This document shows, piece after piece, positions 42,226-51,197 of a stretch of 64,000 bases of DNA (position 1 is the first letter of the stretch; each line of letters opens with the position of its first letter). The position numbers were made by a program, and so were the translations under genes. This DNA is from SSF26 sp037443945 (GTDB lineage Bacteria > Chloroflexota > Anaerolineae > J102). The notes below the pieces were generated by a model, which was given only the letters and a program-made list of their open reading frames with translations, did no database searches and was not told where the DNA came from. Location of the stretch: NCBI GenBank assembly GCA_037443945.1, contig JBBINH010000010.1, positions 1 through 64,000 of the forward strand, in the 5' to 3' direction.

Positions 42226-43752
42226 TCACGCCTCTTGCTGGCGCGGGCGGTACTGAATGGCTTCGGCGATGTGGGCAGGTCGGATGATCTCACTGTCGGC
42301 CAGATCGGCGATGGTGCGGGCCAATTTGAGCACACGATGATAGGCGCGAGCACTGAGATGAAGCTGGCGCATGGCCGCCGCAATCAGCTGATGCCCGGTC
42401 TCGTCCAGGCGACAGAATTCGCGCACCTCCGTCGGCCCCATATCGGCATTGCACGAGGCATGAGGCACATGCTTCAGTCGCGCCTCTTGTCGGGCACGGG
42501 CGCGCTGCACACGCTCGCGCACCACGCGCGAGGGTTCGCCCCGGGTCGTATCGGCCAGTTTCTCGTAGTCCACCTGCGGCACCTGGACATGGATATCAAT
42601 GCGATCGAGCAACGGTCCCGAAATCCGCTTTTGGTAGTTCTGCACGGCCGCGTTGGAGCAGGTACAGGCCCGCCGGGCATCGCCGTAATAGCCGCATGGG
42701 CAGGGGTTCATGCTGCCCACAAGCATGAAATTCGTGGGGAACGTGACGGCGCTGGCCGCCCGCGACAGGGTAATCTGCTTATCTTCCAGCGGTTGGCGTA
42801 GCATCTCCAGCATGTGGCTGCCGAATTCGGGCAACTCGTCCAGGAAGAGCACCCCGCGATGGGCCAGGCTGATCTCACCGGGCCGAGGCATGCGCCCTCC
42901 GCCGATCAGACCGGCATAGGAGATGGTGTGGTGGGGCGCCCGGAACGGTCGCGTGCGGATCAGGGGCGTGCCCGGGGGCAACTGGTCGGCCACGGAGTAG
43001 ATGCGCGTCACCTCCAGGGCTTCGTCATCGGTCAGCGGCGGCAGAATGCCCGGCAGACAGCGGGCCAGCATGGTCTTGCCGGAACCGGGTGGACCTACCA
43101 TGAGCATGTTATGACCGCCGGCAGCGGCGATTTCCAGCGCCCGCTTCACATGCTCTTGCCCTTTCACATCGGCTAGGTCAAAGACGTTATGAGGCTCCTC
43201 GGCGGCCGTTGGCGAGGGCCGCGGCTGCGGCGGAATGGGCACCACCCCCGTCAGATGATTGACCAAATGGGTGAGATGATCCACCGGGATGATTTCCGGC
43301 CCCTCGATCAGAGCGGCCTCGGCGGCGTCGACGGCCGGCACATACAACTGCCGATACCCGTGCCGCCGGGCAAAATCGGCCATGGCCAGGACACCGTTGA
43401 CATGGCGCAGGCCCCCGTCGAGCGCCAATTCGCCGATGAAAACGGCTCCTTCGAGGGCAGCCGGCGGCACCTGCTCGGTAGCGGCCAGCACGCCCACGGC
43501 AATGGGCAGGTCATAGGCCGGTCCGCGCTTGAGCAGGTCGGCCGGCGCCAGATTGACGGTATAGGTCCCCATAGGAAAGCGCAGGCCGCTGTTGCGGATG
43601 GCCGCGCGCACCCGCACCCGTGACTCCTGGACCGCCGCATCGGGTAAACCGACGATGATAAAATTCGACACCCCACCACCCTTGTCGATCTCCACCTCGA
43701 TCAGACGGGCATCCAACCCCACGATGGCGCACGAGATGACCCTGGCCAGCAT
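42226..43752 (-). CDS. comM: YifB/ComM family Mg-chelatase-like AAA+ ATPase
   Basis: 508-aa protein of the usual ComM length. The N-terminal ChlI-like domain (DKGGGVSNFIIVGLPDAAVQESR) is followed by the AAA+ core with Walker A GPPGSGKTM, Walker B GVLFLDELPEF, and a four-Cys zinc-like segment (NPCPCGYYGDARRACTC). ComM is a hexameric branch-migration helicase that helps integrate transformed DNA. Competence genes are not seen here. It follows lutC by 11 bases and may be transcribed with it. Confidence 0.92.
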   Translation of the reverse strand: MLARVISCAIVGLDARLIEVEIDKGGGVSNFIIVGLPDAAVQESRVRVRAAIRNSGLRFPMGTYTVNLAPADLLKRGPAYDLPIAVGVLAATEQVPPAALEGAVFIGELALDGGLRHVNGVLAMADFARRHGYRQLYVPAVDAAEAALIEGPEIIPVDHLTHLVNHLTGVVPIPPQPRPSPTAAEEPHNVFDLADVKGQEHVKRALEIAAAGGHNMLMVGPPGSGKTMLARCLPGILPPLTDDEALEVTRIYSVADQLPPGTPLIRTRPFRAPHHTISYAGLIGGGRMPRPGEISLAHRGVLFLDELPEFGSHMLEMLRQPLEDKQITLSRAASAVTFPTNFMLVGSMNPCPCGYYGDARRACTCSNAAVQNYQKRISGPLLDRIDIHVQVPQVDYEKLADTTRGEPSRVVRERVQRARARQEARLKHVPHASCNADMGPTEVREFCRLDETGHQLIAAAMRQLHLSARAYHRVLKLARTIADLADSEIIRPAHIAEAIQYRPRQQEA

Positions 43753-43763
43753 AGCCCGCTCGC

Positions 43764-44453
43764 TCAGTGCGAAGGATCGATCAGCACGACATGCAGCTCG
43801 CGCGGCCCGTGCGCGCCCAGGGTCAGGGTTTGGGCAATATCGGCCGTGCGGCTGGGACCGGTGATGATCACGACACTGCTATACAAGGCCCAACGGCTGC
43901 GGACGCCGGGCGCCGCCAGCCAGGCCGCCAGATCGGGATAGAGCTGTTCCGTCCGTAGCACGGCATAGTGGACCGGCGGCAGCAAAGAGGCCAGCCGCCC
44001 ACGTGCGCGGTCGGCCTCCAGGACGATGCTGCCCGTGCGCGCCAGCCCGGCTACGGCTGCCGTCAACCCGACTTCGATCGGCTCCAATCGGTTCAGCTCG
44101 GCCTGACGATCGGGACCGGCCAGATGGGCCGGTACCAGGGCAATCCCGACCGCGGCCAGCGCTGCTTCTAGACCCGGCAGCTCTAAAGAGGCCGGTTCCC
44201 AGCTCAGCACCCGGTGCACCCCTCGAGACACCAAAGCCTCGCGCAGGAAGGCCACGGCAGCCTCGGCATTCGGCACGAGATGGAGTTGGCCGTACACGGC
44301 CGCCAACGCCCGGGCGAACACGGCGGTCAATGGCTCCGCAAAGGGCGGCGCCGTCGGCGGAGGAGGGGTCGAGCTGCTGGCCGCAGGCAAATAGGCCCGG
44401 GATAGGGCCTGACGAATCCGTTCCAAAACGACGGCACGGGCGGTCTCGCTCAT
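43764..44453 (-). CDS. lutC: Lactate utilisation protein C (LUD domain)
   Basis: 229-aa LutC/YkgG protein, a LUD-domain subunit of the lactate oxidation complex LutABC. The motif RTGSIVLEADRARGR and the end ITGPSRTADIAQTLTLGAHGPRE are typical of the family. Its start overlaps the lutB stop by 4 bases. With LutA and LutB it forms the iron-sulfur L-lactate dehydrogenase that feeds pyruvate and electrons to the quinone pool. Confidence 0.9.
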   Translation of the reverse strand: MSETARAVVLERIRQALSRAYLPAASSSTPPPPTAPPFAEPLTAVFARALAAVYGQLHLVPNAEAAVAFLREALVSRGVHRVLSWEPASLELPGLEAALAAVGIALVPAHLAGPDRQAELNRLEPIEVGLTAAVAGLARTGSIVLEADRARGRLASLLPPVHYAVLRTEQLYPDLAAWLAAPGVRSRWALYSSVVIITGPSRTADIAQTLTLGAHGPRELHVVLIDPSH

Positions 44454-45856
44454 GGTTTTCGACCTCGTCGGCGCTGCCAGCGGGCGCTAAAGCTCTCACC
44501 GGCCAGGGGGGGAAAGCCACGCGTGGTCGTCCAGCCGGTCAGCGGCCCCGGCAACCACATGTTCCAGCCGTTCTTCCTGCCCGGTAACAAACGTTGTCCC
44601 CACGCCAGCAGCCGGCCACCCAGCCGAAACAGCCGTGGATGCACGGCCGCCCAGGCATAGAGTCGCAGCCCCCACCGCAACCAGCCGGCCGCGTAGCCCT
44701 GTTCCACGCTCGCCGCCCGCAGCCGCAACAACAGGCGTGGGATGTCGATGCGTACCGGACAGGCCTCGGTGCAGGCGCCGCACAGGCTCGAGGCCTGGGG
44801 CAGCTCGTGCCACGGTCCCAAACCGTGCAGAGCCGGGTTGACCACGATGCCGATGGGGCCGGGATAAACGGCGCCGTAAGCATGGCCGCCCACATTCCGA
44901 TACACCGGACAGACATTCAAACAGGCCCCGCAGCGGATGCAGTAGAGGATTTCCGCCAGTTCACCGGCCAGGGCCCGGGTGCGACCGTTATCCACCAGGA
45001 TGATATGCACCTCTTCCGGTCCATCCTCCTCCGGATGGCGCCGCGGGCCGGTGATAAAGGTCGTGTAGGTGCTCAGGGGCTGACCCGTGGCACTGGCCGC
45101 CAGAAGCTGCAAGAGGGTGCCGACCTCGGCCAGGGTGGGCACCACCCGCTCGATACCGACCAGCGCCACATGGATCCTCGGCGTTGTCGTCACGAAGCGG
45201 CCGTTGCCCTCGTTGGTGACCAGGACGATGCTCCCCGTCTCGGCCACGGCGAAATTGGCCCCGGTGATCCCCATATCGGCCTGCAGGAAGCTCTGGCGTA
45301 AGGTCGCCCGCGCCGCCGCCGTTAGCGTGGGGATATCGGCCGTCGGCGGTGTACCCAAATGCTCATGGAACAGCGCGGCCACATCCTCCAACCGCTTATG
45401 GACGATGGGAGCCACAATGTGGCTGGGATGATCGCGGCCGAGTTGCACGATGTACTCGCCCAGATCGGTCTCCCGCACCTGCAAACCGGCGGCTTCCAGG
45501 GCTTTGTTCAGCTCGATCTCCTCGCTGAGCATGGACTTGCTCTTGACAATGCGCCGGACGCCTCGCTCCTGGGCGATGGTGATGACCAGATGGCAGGCTT
45601 CGGCAGCATCGCGCGCCCAGTAGACCCGGCTCCCGTTGGCCTGAGCGCACCGCTCGAAGGTGAGCAGATGCTCGTCGAGGCGGGCCAGCGTATTGGCGCG
45701 GATGACGCGGGCATGATCGCGCAAGGCCTCGCCATGAGGCAGCGCAGCGATGGCCCGCAAGCGACCGTTGACGAAATTGTCCATAGTACGGCGCAGGGCC
45801 TGTTGCAGCCCCACGTCGTGCAAGGCCACGGTCGCGCGGCGTTCAAAACCGTTCAT
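44450..45856 (-). CDS. lutB: Lactate utilisation protein B (iron-sulfur)
   Basis: 468-aa LutB/YkgF protein. The N-terminal part is a LUD domain (VAETGSIVLVTNEGNGR). The C-terminal part has two 4Fe-4S ferredoxin-like motifs, CIRCGACLNVCPVYR and CGACTEACPVRI. The ATG at 45856 was chosen because it starts the conserved NGFERRATVAL region and overlaps the lutA stop by 4 bases. The length matches the family. Confidence 0.92.
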   Translation of the reverse strand: MNGFERRATVALHDVGLQQALRRTMDNFVNGRLRAIAALPHGEALRDHARVIRANTLARLDEHLLTFERCAQANGSRVYWARDAAEACHLVITIAQERGVRRIVKSKSMLSEEIELNKALEAAGLQVRETDLGEYIVQLGRDHPSHIVAPIVHKRLEDVAALFHEHLGTPPTADIPTLTAAARATLRQSFLQADMGITGANFAVAETGSIVLVTNEGNGRFVTTTPRIHVALVGIERVVPTLAEVGTLLQLLAASATGQPLSTYTTFITGPRRHPEEDGPEEVHIILVDNGRTRALAGELAEILYCIRCGACLNVCPVYRNVGGHAYGAVYPGPIGIVVNPALHGLGPWHELPQASSLCGACTEACPVRIDIPRLLLRLRAASVEQGYAAGWLRWGLRLYAWAAVHPRLFRLGGRLLAWGQRLLPGRKNGWNMWLPGPLTGWTTTRGFPPLAGESFSARWQRRRGRKP

Positions 45857-46620
45857 GGTTCGACCTCGGCCAGGATCTCGGCGAGATGACGCACGATGGG
45901 TGCCCGACCCTGCCGGACCAAACCGCCGTTGAGATGGGTCATGCACGAAGCATCGCAGACCACGCAGATTTCGGCGCCGCTGGCGGCGATGTTCTCCAGT
46001 TTACGCTGCATCATGGCCGCCGAGACGCTCGGCAATTTGATGGCAAACAGGCCGCCGAAGCCACAGCAAGCCTCGGCCTCGGGCAAGGGGCGCAGTTCGG
46101 CGCCGGGGATACCCGCCAGCAAAGTCTCGGCGCAACCGCGCACACCCAGTTCACGGCTCAGATGGCAACTGGGATGATAGGTATAACGGCCCGGTCGCCC
46201 GCCTATGTGTCGCTGTCCCAGATCGTCCACCAGGAATTGCCCGAATTCGCGGATCCGGCGGGCTACGGCCTCGGCCCGGGCCTGTTGGGCCGGCTCACCG
46301 GCAAACAGGCCGGGATAATGATGCCCAACCATGCTGGCGCAGGAGCCCGAAGGGGTGACGATCGGCCCGGTCGTCTCGGCAAAAACATCGAGAAAATGCC
46401 GGGCCATTTGCCGCGCCTCCGCCAAGAAGCCGCCGTTGAAAGCCGGTTGACCGCAGCAGGTCTGCCCGGGCGGCACTTCGACCCGCACGCCTGCCCGCTC
46501 CAGCACGGTCACACAGGCCTCGGCAATGTCGGGATAGAGGTGATCGAGCAGACAGGTGATGAACAGTTGCACATGAGTCGGTCGTGTCACCGACGCCGCA
46601 GCAGAAGCGGAAGGGGTCAT
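45853..46620 (-). CDS. lutA: Lactate utilisation protein A (Cys-rich Fe-S)
   Basis: 255-aa LutA/YkgE protein with two CCG-type cysteine-rich domains: PPGQTCCGQPAFNGG near residue 50 and EAEACCGFGGLFAIK near residue 185. They bind iron-sulfur clusters as in heterodisulfide reductase subunit B. The ATG at 46620 forms an ATGA overlap with the fabF stop. That coupling to fatty-acid synthesis is unusual for lut operons. Confidence 0.9.
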   Translation of the reverse strand: MTPSASAAASVTRPTHVQLFITCLLDHLYPDIAEACVTVLERAGVRVEVPPGQTCCGQPAFNGGFLAEARQMARHFLDVFAETTGPIVTPSGSCASMVGHHYPGLFAGEPAQQARAEAVARRIREFGQFLVDDLGQRHIGGRPGRYTYHPSCHLSRELGVRGCAETLLAGIPGAELRPLPEAEACCGFGGLFAIKLPSVSAAMMQRKLENIAASGAEICVVCDASCMTHLNGGLVRQGRAPIVRHLAEILAEVEP

Positions 46621-47867
46621 GGGACAAACCGTTTGATGACGATGGAGGCATTCTGACCGCCGAAACCGAAGGCATTGGCAATGCCGGCGTTGACTTCCCT
46701 CCGACGGGCCGTATTGGGCACATAGTCGAGATCGCACTCGGGATCGGGCGTCGTGTAATTGATGGTGGGCGGAATCCAGCCGGTACGAATGGCCTGGAGA
46801 ATGGTGAGGACACCGAAAGCACCGGCGGCGCCCATCACATGCCCGATCATGGGCTTGATCGAGGAGATGGCGACGTTATAGGCGTGTTCACCCAGGGCCT
46901 GTTTGATGGCCAGGGTCTCGGCAATGTCGTTCAGTTTGGTGGCCGTCCCATGCGCGGCCACGTAGTCGATCTGTTCCGGCTGCAGGCCGGAGCGGGCAAT
47001 GGCCATGCGCATGGCGCGGGCGGCGCCGACACCATCCGGTGCGGGTGCTGCCATATGATAGGCATCGGTACTAAAGCCCATGCCCCCGACCTCGGCGAGG
47101 ATAGAAGCCCCACGCCGTTGGGCATGTTCCAACGATTCGACCACCATCACGACGGCCCCTTCGCCGATGATCATCCCATCGCGCGTGGCATCGAACGGCC
47201 GGCAGGCCGTTTCCGGCGTGTCGTTGCGGGTGGACATGGCCCCCAAACGGCTAAACGCGGTCATGAGCAACGGGGTTAGATAGGAATCGGTGCCGCCGGC
47301 CAGAACGACCTCGGCCTCATCCTCGCGGATGCGACGGGCGGCCTCGCCGATGCTATAAACGCCAGTGGCGCAGGCCACAACCGGCGAATTGACCGGGCCC
47401 TGGATGCCGTAGCGAATGGCCAGATAGCAGGGCGTGGTGGTGATCAGAACGGCCGGTCCGCGTGCGGCCTGGACTGCCCGCGGCCCTTGTGTCATGACCT
47501 TATACGACTCCTCCTCGACGATATCGAGGGCGCCGAAGGCGCTCCCGATCTCGATACCGACACGGGTCGGATCCTCCTGACGCAAATCGAGCCGGGCATG
47601 GGCAATGGCTTCTTCGGCGGCAGCCACGGCCAGTTGGGTCAGGCGGCCCAGGCGTTTGGCTTCGCGGGCCGAAAGATAGGATTCAGGTCGAAAGTCGGAT
47701 ACCACACAGGCGATCTGAGAAGGCAAGTCGCTTTGGCGATAAGCCTCGATCCGAACGGCGCCGGTGCGACCGGCGATCAAGCCTTCCCACGTTGAGGCGA
47801 CATCATGTCCCAGAGCGCTGATAGCGCCTACGCCGGTGATAACCACACGCTTGTCGGATAATGCCAT
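46617..47867 (-). CDS. fabF: 3-oxoacyl-ACP synthase II
   Basis: 416-aa condensing enzyme of fatty-acid elongation. The catalytic Cys is in VVACATGVYSIGEA, the two His in AAHGTATKLND and KPMIGHVMGAAGA, and the gating Phe-rich end (NAFGFGGQNASIV) matches FabF. AAGGAGG precedes the ATG by about 10 bases. It heads an operon with lutABC. ACP, FabG and FabD genes are not present, so it may be a paralogue with a special role. Confidence 0.92.
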   Translation of the reverse strand: MALSDKRVVITGVGAISALGHDVASTWEGLIAGRTGAVRIEAYRQSDLPSQIACVVSDFRPESYLSAREAKRLGRLTQLAVAAAEEAIAHARLDLRQEDPTRVGIEIGSAFGALDIVEEESYKVMTQGPRAVQAARGPAVLITTTPCYLAIRYGIQGPVNSPVVACATGVYSIGEAARRIREDEAEVVLAGGTDSYLTPLLMTAFSRLGAMSTRNDTPETACRPFDATRDGMIIGEGAVVMVVESLEHAQRRGASILAEVGGMGFSTDAYHMAAPAPDGVGAARAMRMAIARSGLQPEQIDYVAAHGTATKLNDIAETLAIKQALGEHAYNVAISSIKPMIGHVMGAAGAFGVLTILQAIRTGWIPPTINYTTPDPECDLDYVPNTARRREVNAGIANAFGFGGQNASIVIKRFVP

Positions 47868-47939
47868 CGTAAACAGTCCTCCTTACACGGCTGAGGAAGG
47901 GGAGACCACGCCATGAATGCAGATAAGGAATATCGGGGA

Positions 47940-48000
47940 AGAATAGCACAAAGTAAGACAGTTGCCAATGCTTGGTGGCGCTTCCGGCCGATGCTACAAT
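47940..48000. promoter_or_regulatory. Face-to-face overlapping promoters for fabF (-) and the sigma gene (+)
   Basis: Minus strand: TTGGCA (47968-47963), a 17-bp spacer and TATTCT (47945-47940) with an extended TGC before it, driving fabF-lut. Plus strand: TTGGTG (47972-47977), a 17-bp spacer and TACAAT (47995-48000) with an extended TGC, driving the ECF sigma gene. The -35 boxes are only a few bases apart, so the two probably compete. Confidence 0.65.
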
Positions 48001-48081
48001 AGCCCACATCCCTTTATCCGCAACGCACTCTACCCGGCGGTGTTTTCATGATCGGAACGGCCGGGTTCTCCAGGACCCAGC

Positions 48082-48651
48082 GTGTCAATCTTCCTGTCTT
48101 CTTCTTCCCCCGATGATGCCACCCTTGTCGAACGCGCTCGAAGTGACCCGGAGGCTTTCGGCCTGCTCTACGAGCGCTATGTCGACAGGATTTACCACTA
48201 CATCTTCTATCGCGTGGGCAACCACGACGATGCCGAAGACCTGACCGCCCGCACGTTCTTCCAGGCCTTGGACAATCTGAGCACGTACGAAGACCGCGGT
48301 CTGCCGTTTTCGGCCTGGCTTTATCGCATTGCCCACAACCTGGTGGCCAACTGGCATCGCCAACGCTCGCGACACAAGGTCATTCCGCTCGAAGACCCCG
48401 CTCTGACCACGGTGCGTCGGCCCGGCCCAAGCGCCATCGTCGAGCACAAAGAGATCCGCGAAGCCCTGCTGGCCGCCATCCGTCGGCTTCCACCGGATCG
48501 TCAGCAATTGCTCATCCTCAAGTTTGTCGAGCATCTGCCCAATGCCGAAATCGGTCAGGTCATGGGCCGCACCGAATCCTCCATCAAATCGCTCTATCAT
48601 CGCACGTTGCTCGCTTTACGCAACGACCTGCAACGACGGGGTTTCCTCTAA
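48082..48651 (+). CDS. ECF-type RNA polymerase sigma factor
   Basis: 189-aa sigma-70 family factor with region 2 (AFGLLYERYVDRIYHYIFYRV, DAEDLTARTFFQAL, SAWLYRIAHNLVANWHRQ) and region 4 (ALLAAIRRLPPDRQQLLILKFVEHL, then EIGQVMGRTESSIKSLYHRTL). Region 3 is absent, as in ECF factors. The start is GTG 48082; there is no better in-frame ATG. It is directly followed by degV (no gap) and then a one-helix protein that might be its anti-sigma factor. Confidence 0.88.
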   Translation: MSIFLSSSSPDDATLVERARSDPEAFGLLYERYVDRIYHYIFYRVGNHDDAEDLTARTFFQALDNLSTYEDRGLPFSAWLYRIAHNLVANWHRQRSRHKVIPLEDPALTTVRRPGPSAIVEHKEIREALLAAIRRLPPDRQQLLILKFVEHLPNAEIGQVMGRTESSIKSLYHRTLLALRNDLQRRGFL

Positions 48652-49500
48652 ATGCCTGCTAAAGTCGCCGTTGTCGCCGATTCGACCTGCGATACGCCCC
48701 CCGATTGGCCGGGGCGCCGTCGTCTGCACCTCGTTCCCATCCATATCCGTTTCGGTCGCCAGAGCTTCCGCGAGGGCGTCGACATCGACGAAGCCGGATT
48801 CTACGCCCGCATCGAAAGCGAACGCGTTATCCCGCAGACATCGCAACCCAGCCCCGGCGAATTCGCCGAACTCTACACCCGCCTGAGCCGGGACTACGAC
48901 GCCATCCTCTCCATCCATGTGACCGGCCGATTGAGCGGAACCTATCAGTCGGCCGTCCTCGGCGCCGAACTCGTGCGTGAGACCATCCCGGTCTATCCCT
49001 TCGATTCGGCCTGTGGGTCGGCCGGTCTAGGATTCATGGTGGACGAAGCCCTGACCCAGATCGAGGCCGGGCATGCCATCGATCAAATTCTGGCACGGCT
49101 GGCCGCCATCCGCGAACGCATCAACATCCTGCTGACGCCGGCCACACTGGAGTATGCGCAGATGAGCGGGCGCATTAGCGCCTTGGGTGCGGCGATGGCC
49201 TCGCTCTTGCAGGTCAAACCCATCGTCATGCTCCAGGAAGGCGAACTCCACGTCGGCGAGCGGGTACGCACCCGCGTCCGTGCCCTCGAACGCATGCTTG
49301 CCATTCTCAAAGAACGCCTGGGCGACACGGCGGCGCGTGTGGCCGTTGTGCACGCCCGCTCACCGGTCGAAGCGGCCGAACTCGTTGCCAAAGTCAAGTC
49401 GACACTCAACTGCACCGAAGTCTGGCTGACCTCGCTGGCCACCTCGATCGCCGTCCACCTGGGTCCGGGTACGGTCGGGTTGGTCGCCTATCCTTATTGA
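48652..49500 (+). CDS. DegV family fatty-acid-binding protein
   Basis: 282-aa two-domain protein of the DegV/FakB family. The ligand loop TSQPSPGEFAEL and the conserved VADSTCD N terminus, GRISALGAAMASLLQVKPI and the C-terminal VHARSPVEA segment are seen. Family members bind a fatty acid for phosphorylation by FakA, which is not in the window. It abuts the sigma gene and precedes a FabH-like synthase, which suggests a lipid-linked regulon. Confidence 0.88.
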   Translation: MPAKVAVVADSTCDTPPDWPGRRRLHLVPIHIRFGRQSFREGVDIDEAGFYARIESERVIPQTSQPSPGEFAELYTRLSRDYDAILSIHVTGRLSGTYQSAVLGAELVRETIPVYPFDSACGSAGLGFMVDEALTQIEAGHAIDQILARLAAIRERINILLTPATLEYAQMSGRISALGAAMASLLQVKPIVMLQEGELHVGERVRTRVRALERMLAILKERLGDTAARVAVVHARSPVEAAELVAKVKSTLNCTEVWLTSLATSIAVHLGPGTVGLVAYPY

Positions 49501-49521
49501 CAGCAAGTCCGAGAACCGATT

Positions 49522-49923
49522 ATGGCCCCCTTTTCCCTTCCCGACATTCTCGAGGCCCACTTCGAGGCCCTCCAGCATCATGGCGAGAGCAAAGCCCGAC
49601 TGATCGAGATGACCCCCGGCCTGCCTGTTGAGGTCACCGATCTCTTTGCCCTGGTGCGCCGCCTGGACGAAGTCCTGCAGCCGGTGCAACCTGCCCCCGC
49701 TTTCCGCCGCCAACTGAAGCAGCAACTCGTCCAGGCTGCCCGCCGCCGACAAAACCAACACCTTTTGGGCATCTCGATGCAGCAGGCCAAACAGGCGCTG
49801 CGCCCCCTATGGCTGTGGCTCGTGGCTGCCCTGGGCACGGTTTCGTTGGTCGGCGTGGGCGCCTATGCCTATTGGCGTCGCCTCCGCCAGCTCGCCGCCC
49901 GCGACAAAGCATTGGCGGCCTGA
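49522..49923 (+). CDS. One-helix membrane protein, candidate anti-sigma factor
   Basis: 133-aa protein with a cytosolic N-terminal part rich in Leu/Arg helices (VTDLFALVRRLDEVLQPVQ, AFRRQLKQQLVQAARRR) and one membrane helix (about 96-115) near the C terminus. This topology and the position one gene after an ECF sigma factor fit anti-sigma factors of Chloroflexota. The zinc HxxxCxxC motif of ZAS proteins is absent. No family is recognised with certainty. Confidence 0.55.
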   Translation: MAPFSLPDILEAHFEALQHHGESKARLIEMTPGLPVEVTDLFALVRRLDEVLQPVQPAPAFRRQLKQQLVQAARRRQNQHLLGISMQQAKQALRPLWLWLVAALGTVSLVGVGAYAYWRRLRQLAARDKALAA

Positions 49924-49964
49924 ATTCTCCACCCATTCCTCCGGATGCGCAAGGATTTTTGCCT

Positions 49965-51152
49965 ATGACGATGTACTACAGCAAAATCACCGGTTGGGGC
50001 ATGTATGTGCCCGAACGCGTGTTGACCAATCACGATCTGGCCCAAATGGTCGATACCAGCGATGAATGGATCATCACCCGCACCGGTATCCGTGAGCGCC
50101 GCATCGCCGCCGACGGCGAGGCTACCGTTAGCATGGCCTTGAAGGCTGCCGAAAAGGCTCTGCAGGTTGCCGGCATTACGGCGGCGGACCTGGATCTCAT
50201 CTTGTTTGCCAGCTCCACCCCCGATTATCTCTGCCCCCCGGCCTCGAGCCTGCTCCAGGATCGCCTGGGGGCGACCAAAGCCGGTGCCATGGTGCTTGTC
50301 GCCGGCTGCAGCGGCTTCGTCTACGGCCTGGTGACGGCCAGCCAATTTATCCAGAGTGGTTTTTATCAACACATCCTGGTCGTCGGCACCGAAAAGCTAA
50401 GCTGGGCCGTCGATTGGAGCGATCGCAACACCTGCGTGTTGTTCGGCGACGGTGCCGGCGCCGTGATCGTCAGCCGCAGCCTGGAACCGGGCGGGTTGAT
50501 CAGCGCGCGGCTGGGTTCGGAAGGAGCCGATGGCGATGCCCTCATCGTCCCGGCCATCGGCGCCATTGCGCCGTTGACGCCGGATAAACTCGAGCGCAAC
50601 GAGCATAAAATCCACATGGACGGTCGGCGCGTCTTCAAATTCGCCACGCGGGTGATGGTGGATGCCGTCGTGGAGGTGCTCGGCGCCGCCGGTCTGACCA
50701 TCGACGATGTGGATCTGATCATTCCCCATCAGGCCAATGACCGCATCATCGACCTGGCCATCCGTCGGTTGGGTATCGACCGCAGCAAAGTGGTTGTCAA
50801 CATCGATCGCTACGGCAACACCTCGGCGGCGTCGGTGCCGCTGGCCTTGTGCGAAGCCCTCGAAGAAGGCCGCATTCAACCGGGCGATAAAATCGTCCTG
50901 GTGGCCTTCGGCGCCGGGCTGACCTATGCCGCCTGTTTGTGGGAGTGGCAGGGCGCCGAAACCCGCGAAGAACCCATTCTGGTGAGCAACTGGCCCATTT
51001 CCGCGACGCTGCGCGAACGCATCCAGCAGATGCGCGTGGCCGCCTGGCGGGCGCAGACCGAAATGCGCGCCAAACTCTCCGATGCCACCCTGGCCGTGAT
51101 GTTACCGTTGTACACGTTCCGCAAGGGCGTGAAGAAACGGTTGGGCAAATAA
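49965..51152 (+). CDS. FabH-like ketoacyl-ACP synthase III with C-terminal extension
   Basis: 395-aa condensing enzyme. The Cys-His-Asn triad is in VAGCSGFVYG, IIPHQANDRI and DRYGNTSAAS, all as in FabH. The N terminus has the TGIRERRIA motif. About 65 extra residues follow the usual end (EWQGAETREEPILVSNW onward), rich in charged helix, not seen in standard 320-330-aa FabH. ATG 49965 is preferred, with AAGGA 9 bases upstream. It probably starts acyl chains from short acyl-CoA, but a specialised priming role is possible. Confidence 0.85.
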   Translation: MTMYYSKITGWGMYVPERVLTNHDLAQMVDTSDEWIITRTGIRERRIAADGEATVSMALKAAEKALQVAGITAADLDLILFASSTPDYLCPPASSLLQDRLGATKAGAMVLVAGCSGFVYGLVTASQFIQSGFYQHILVVGTEKLSWAVDWSDRNTCVLFGDGAGAVIVSRSLEPGGLISARLGSEGADGDALIVPAIGAIAPLTPDKLERNEHKIHMDGRRVFKFATRVMVDAVVEVLGAAGLTIDDVDLIIPHQANDRIIDLAIRRLGIDRSKVVVNIDRYGNTSAASVPLALCEALEEGRIQPGDKIVLVAFGAGLTYAACLWEWQGAETREEPILVSNWPISATLRERIQQMRVAAWRAQTEMRAKLSDATLAVMLPLYTFRKGVKKRLGK

Positions 51153-51160
51153 AAAACGAT

Positions 51161-51197
51161 ACGCCCGGCGAGTTGGCAGGCCCGCCGGGCGTTTTTT
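51161..51197. terminator. Bidirectional intrinsic terminator
   Basis: ACGCCCGGCG (51161-51170) pairs with CGCCGGGCGT (51183-51192), followed on + by TTTTTT and preceded by AAAAAA. It ends both fabH (+) and the convergent thioesterase gene (-). Confidence 0.9.
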
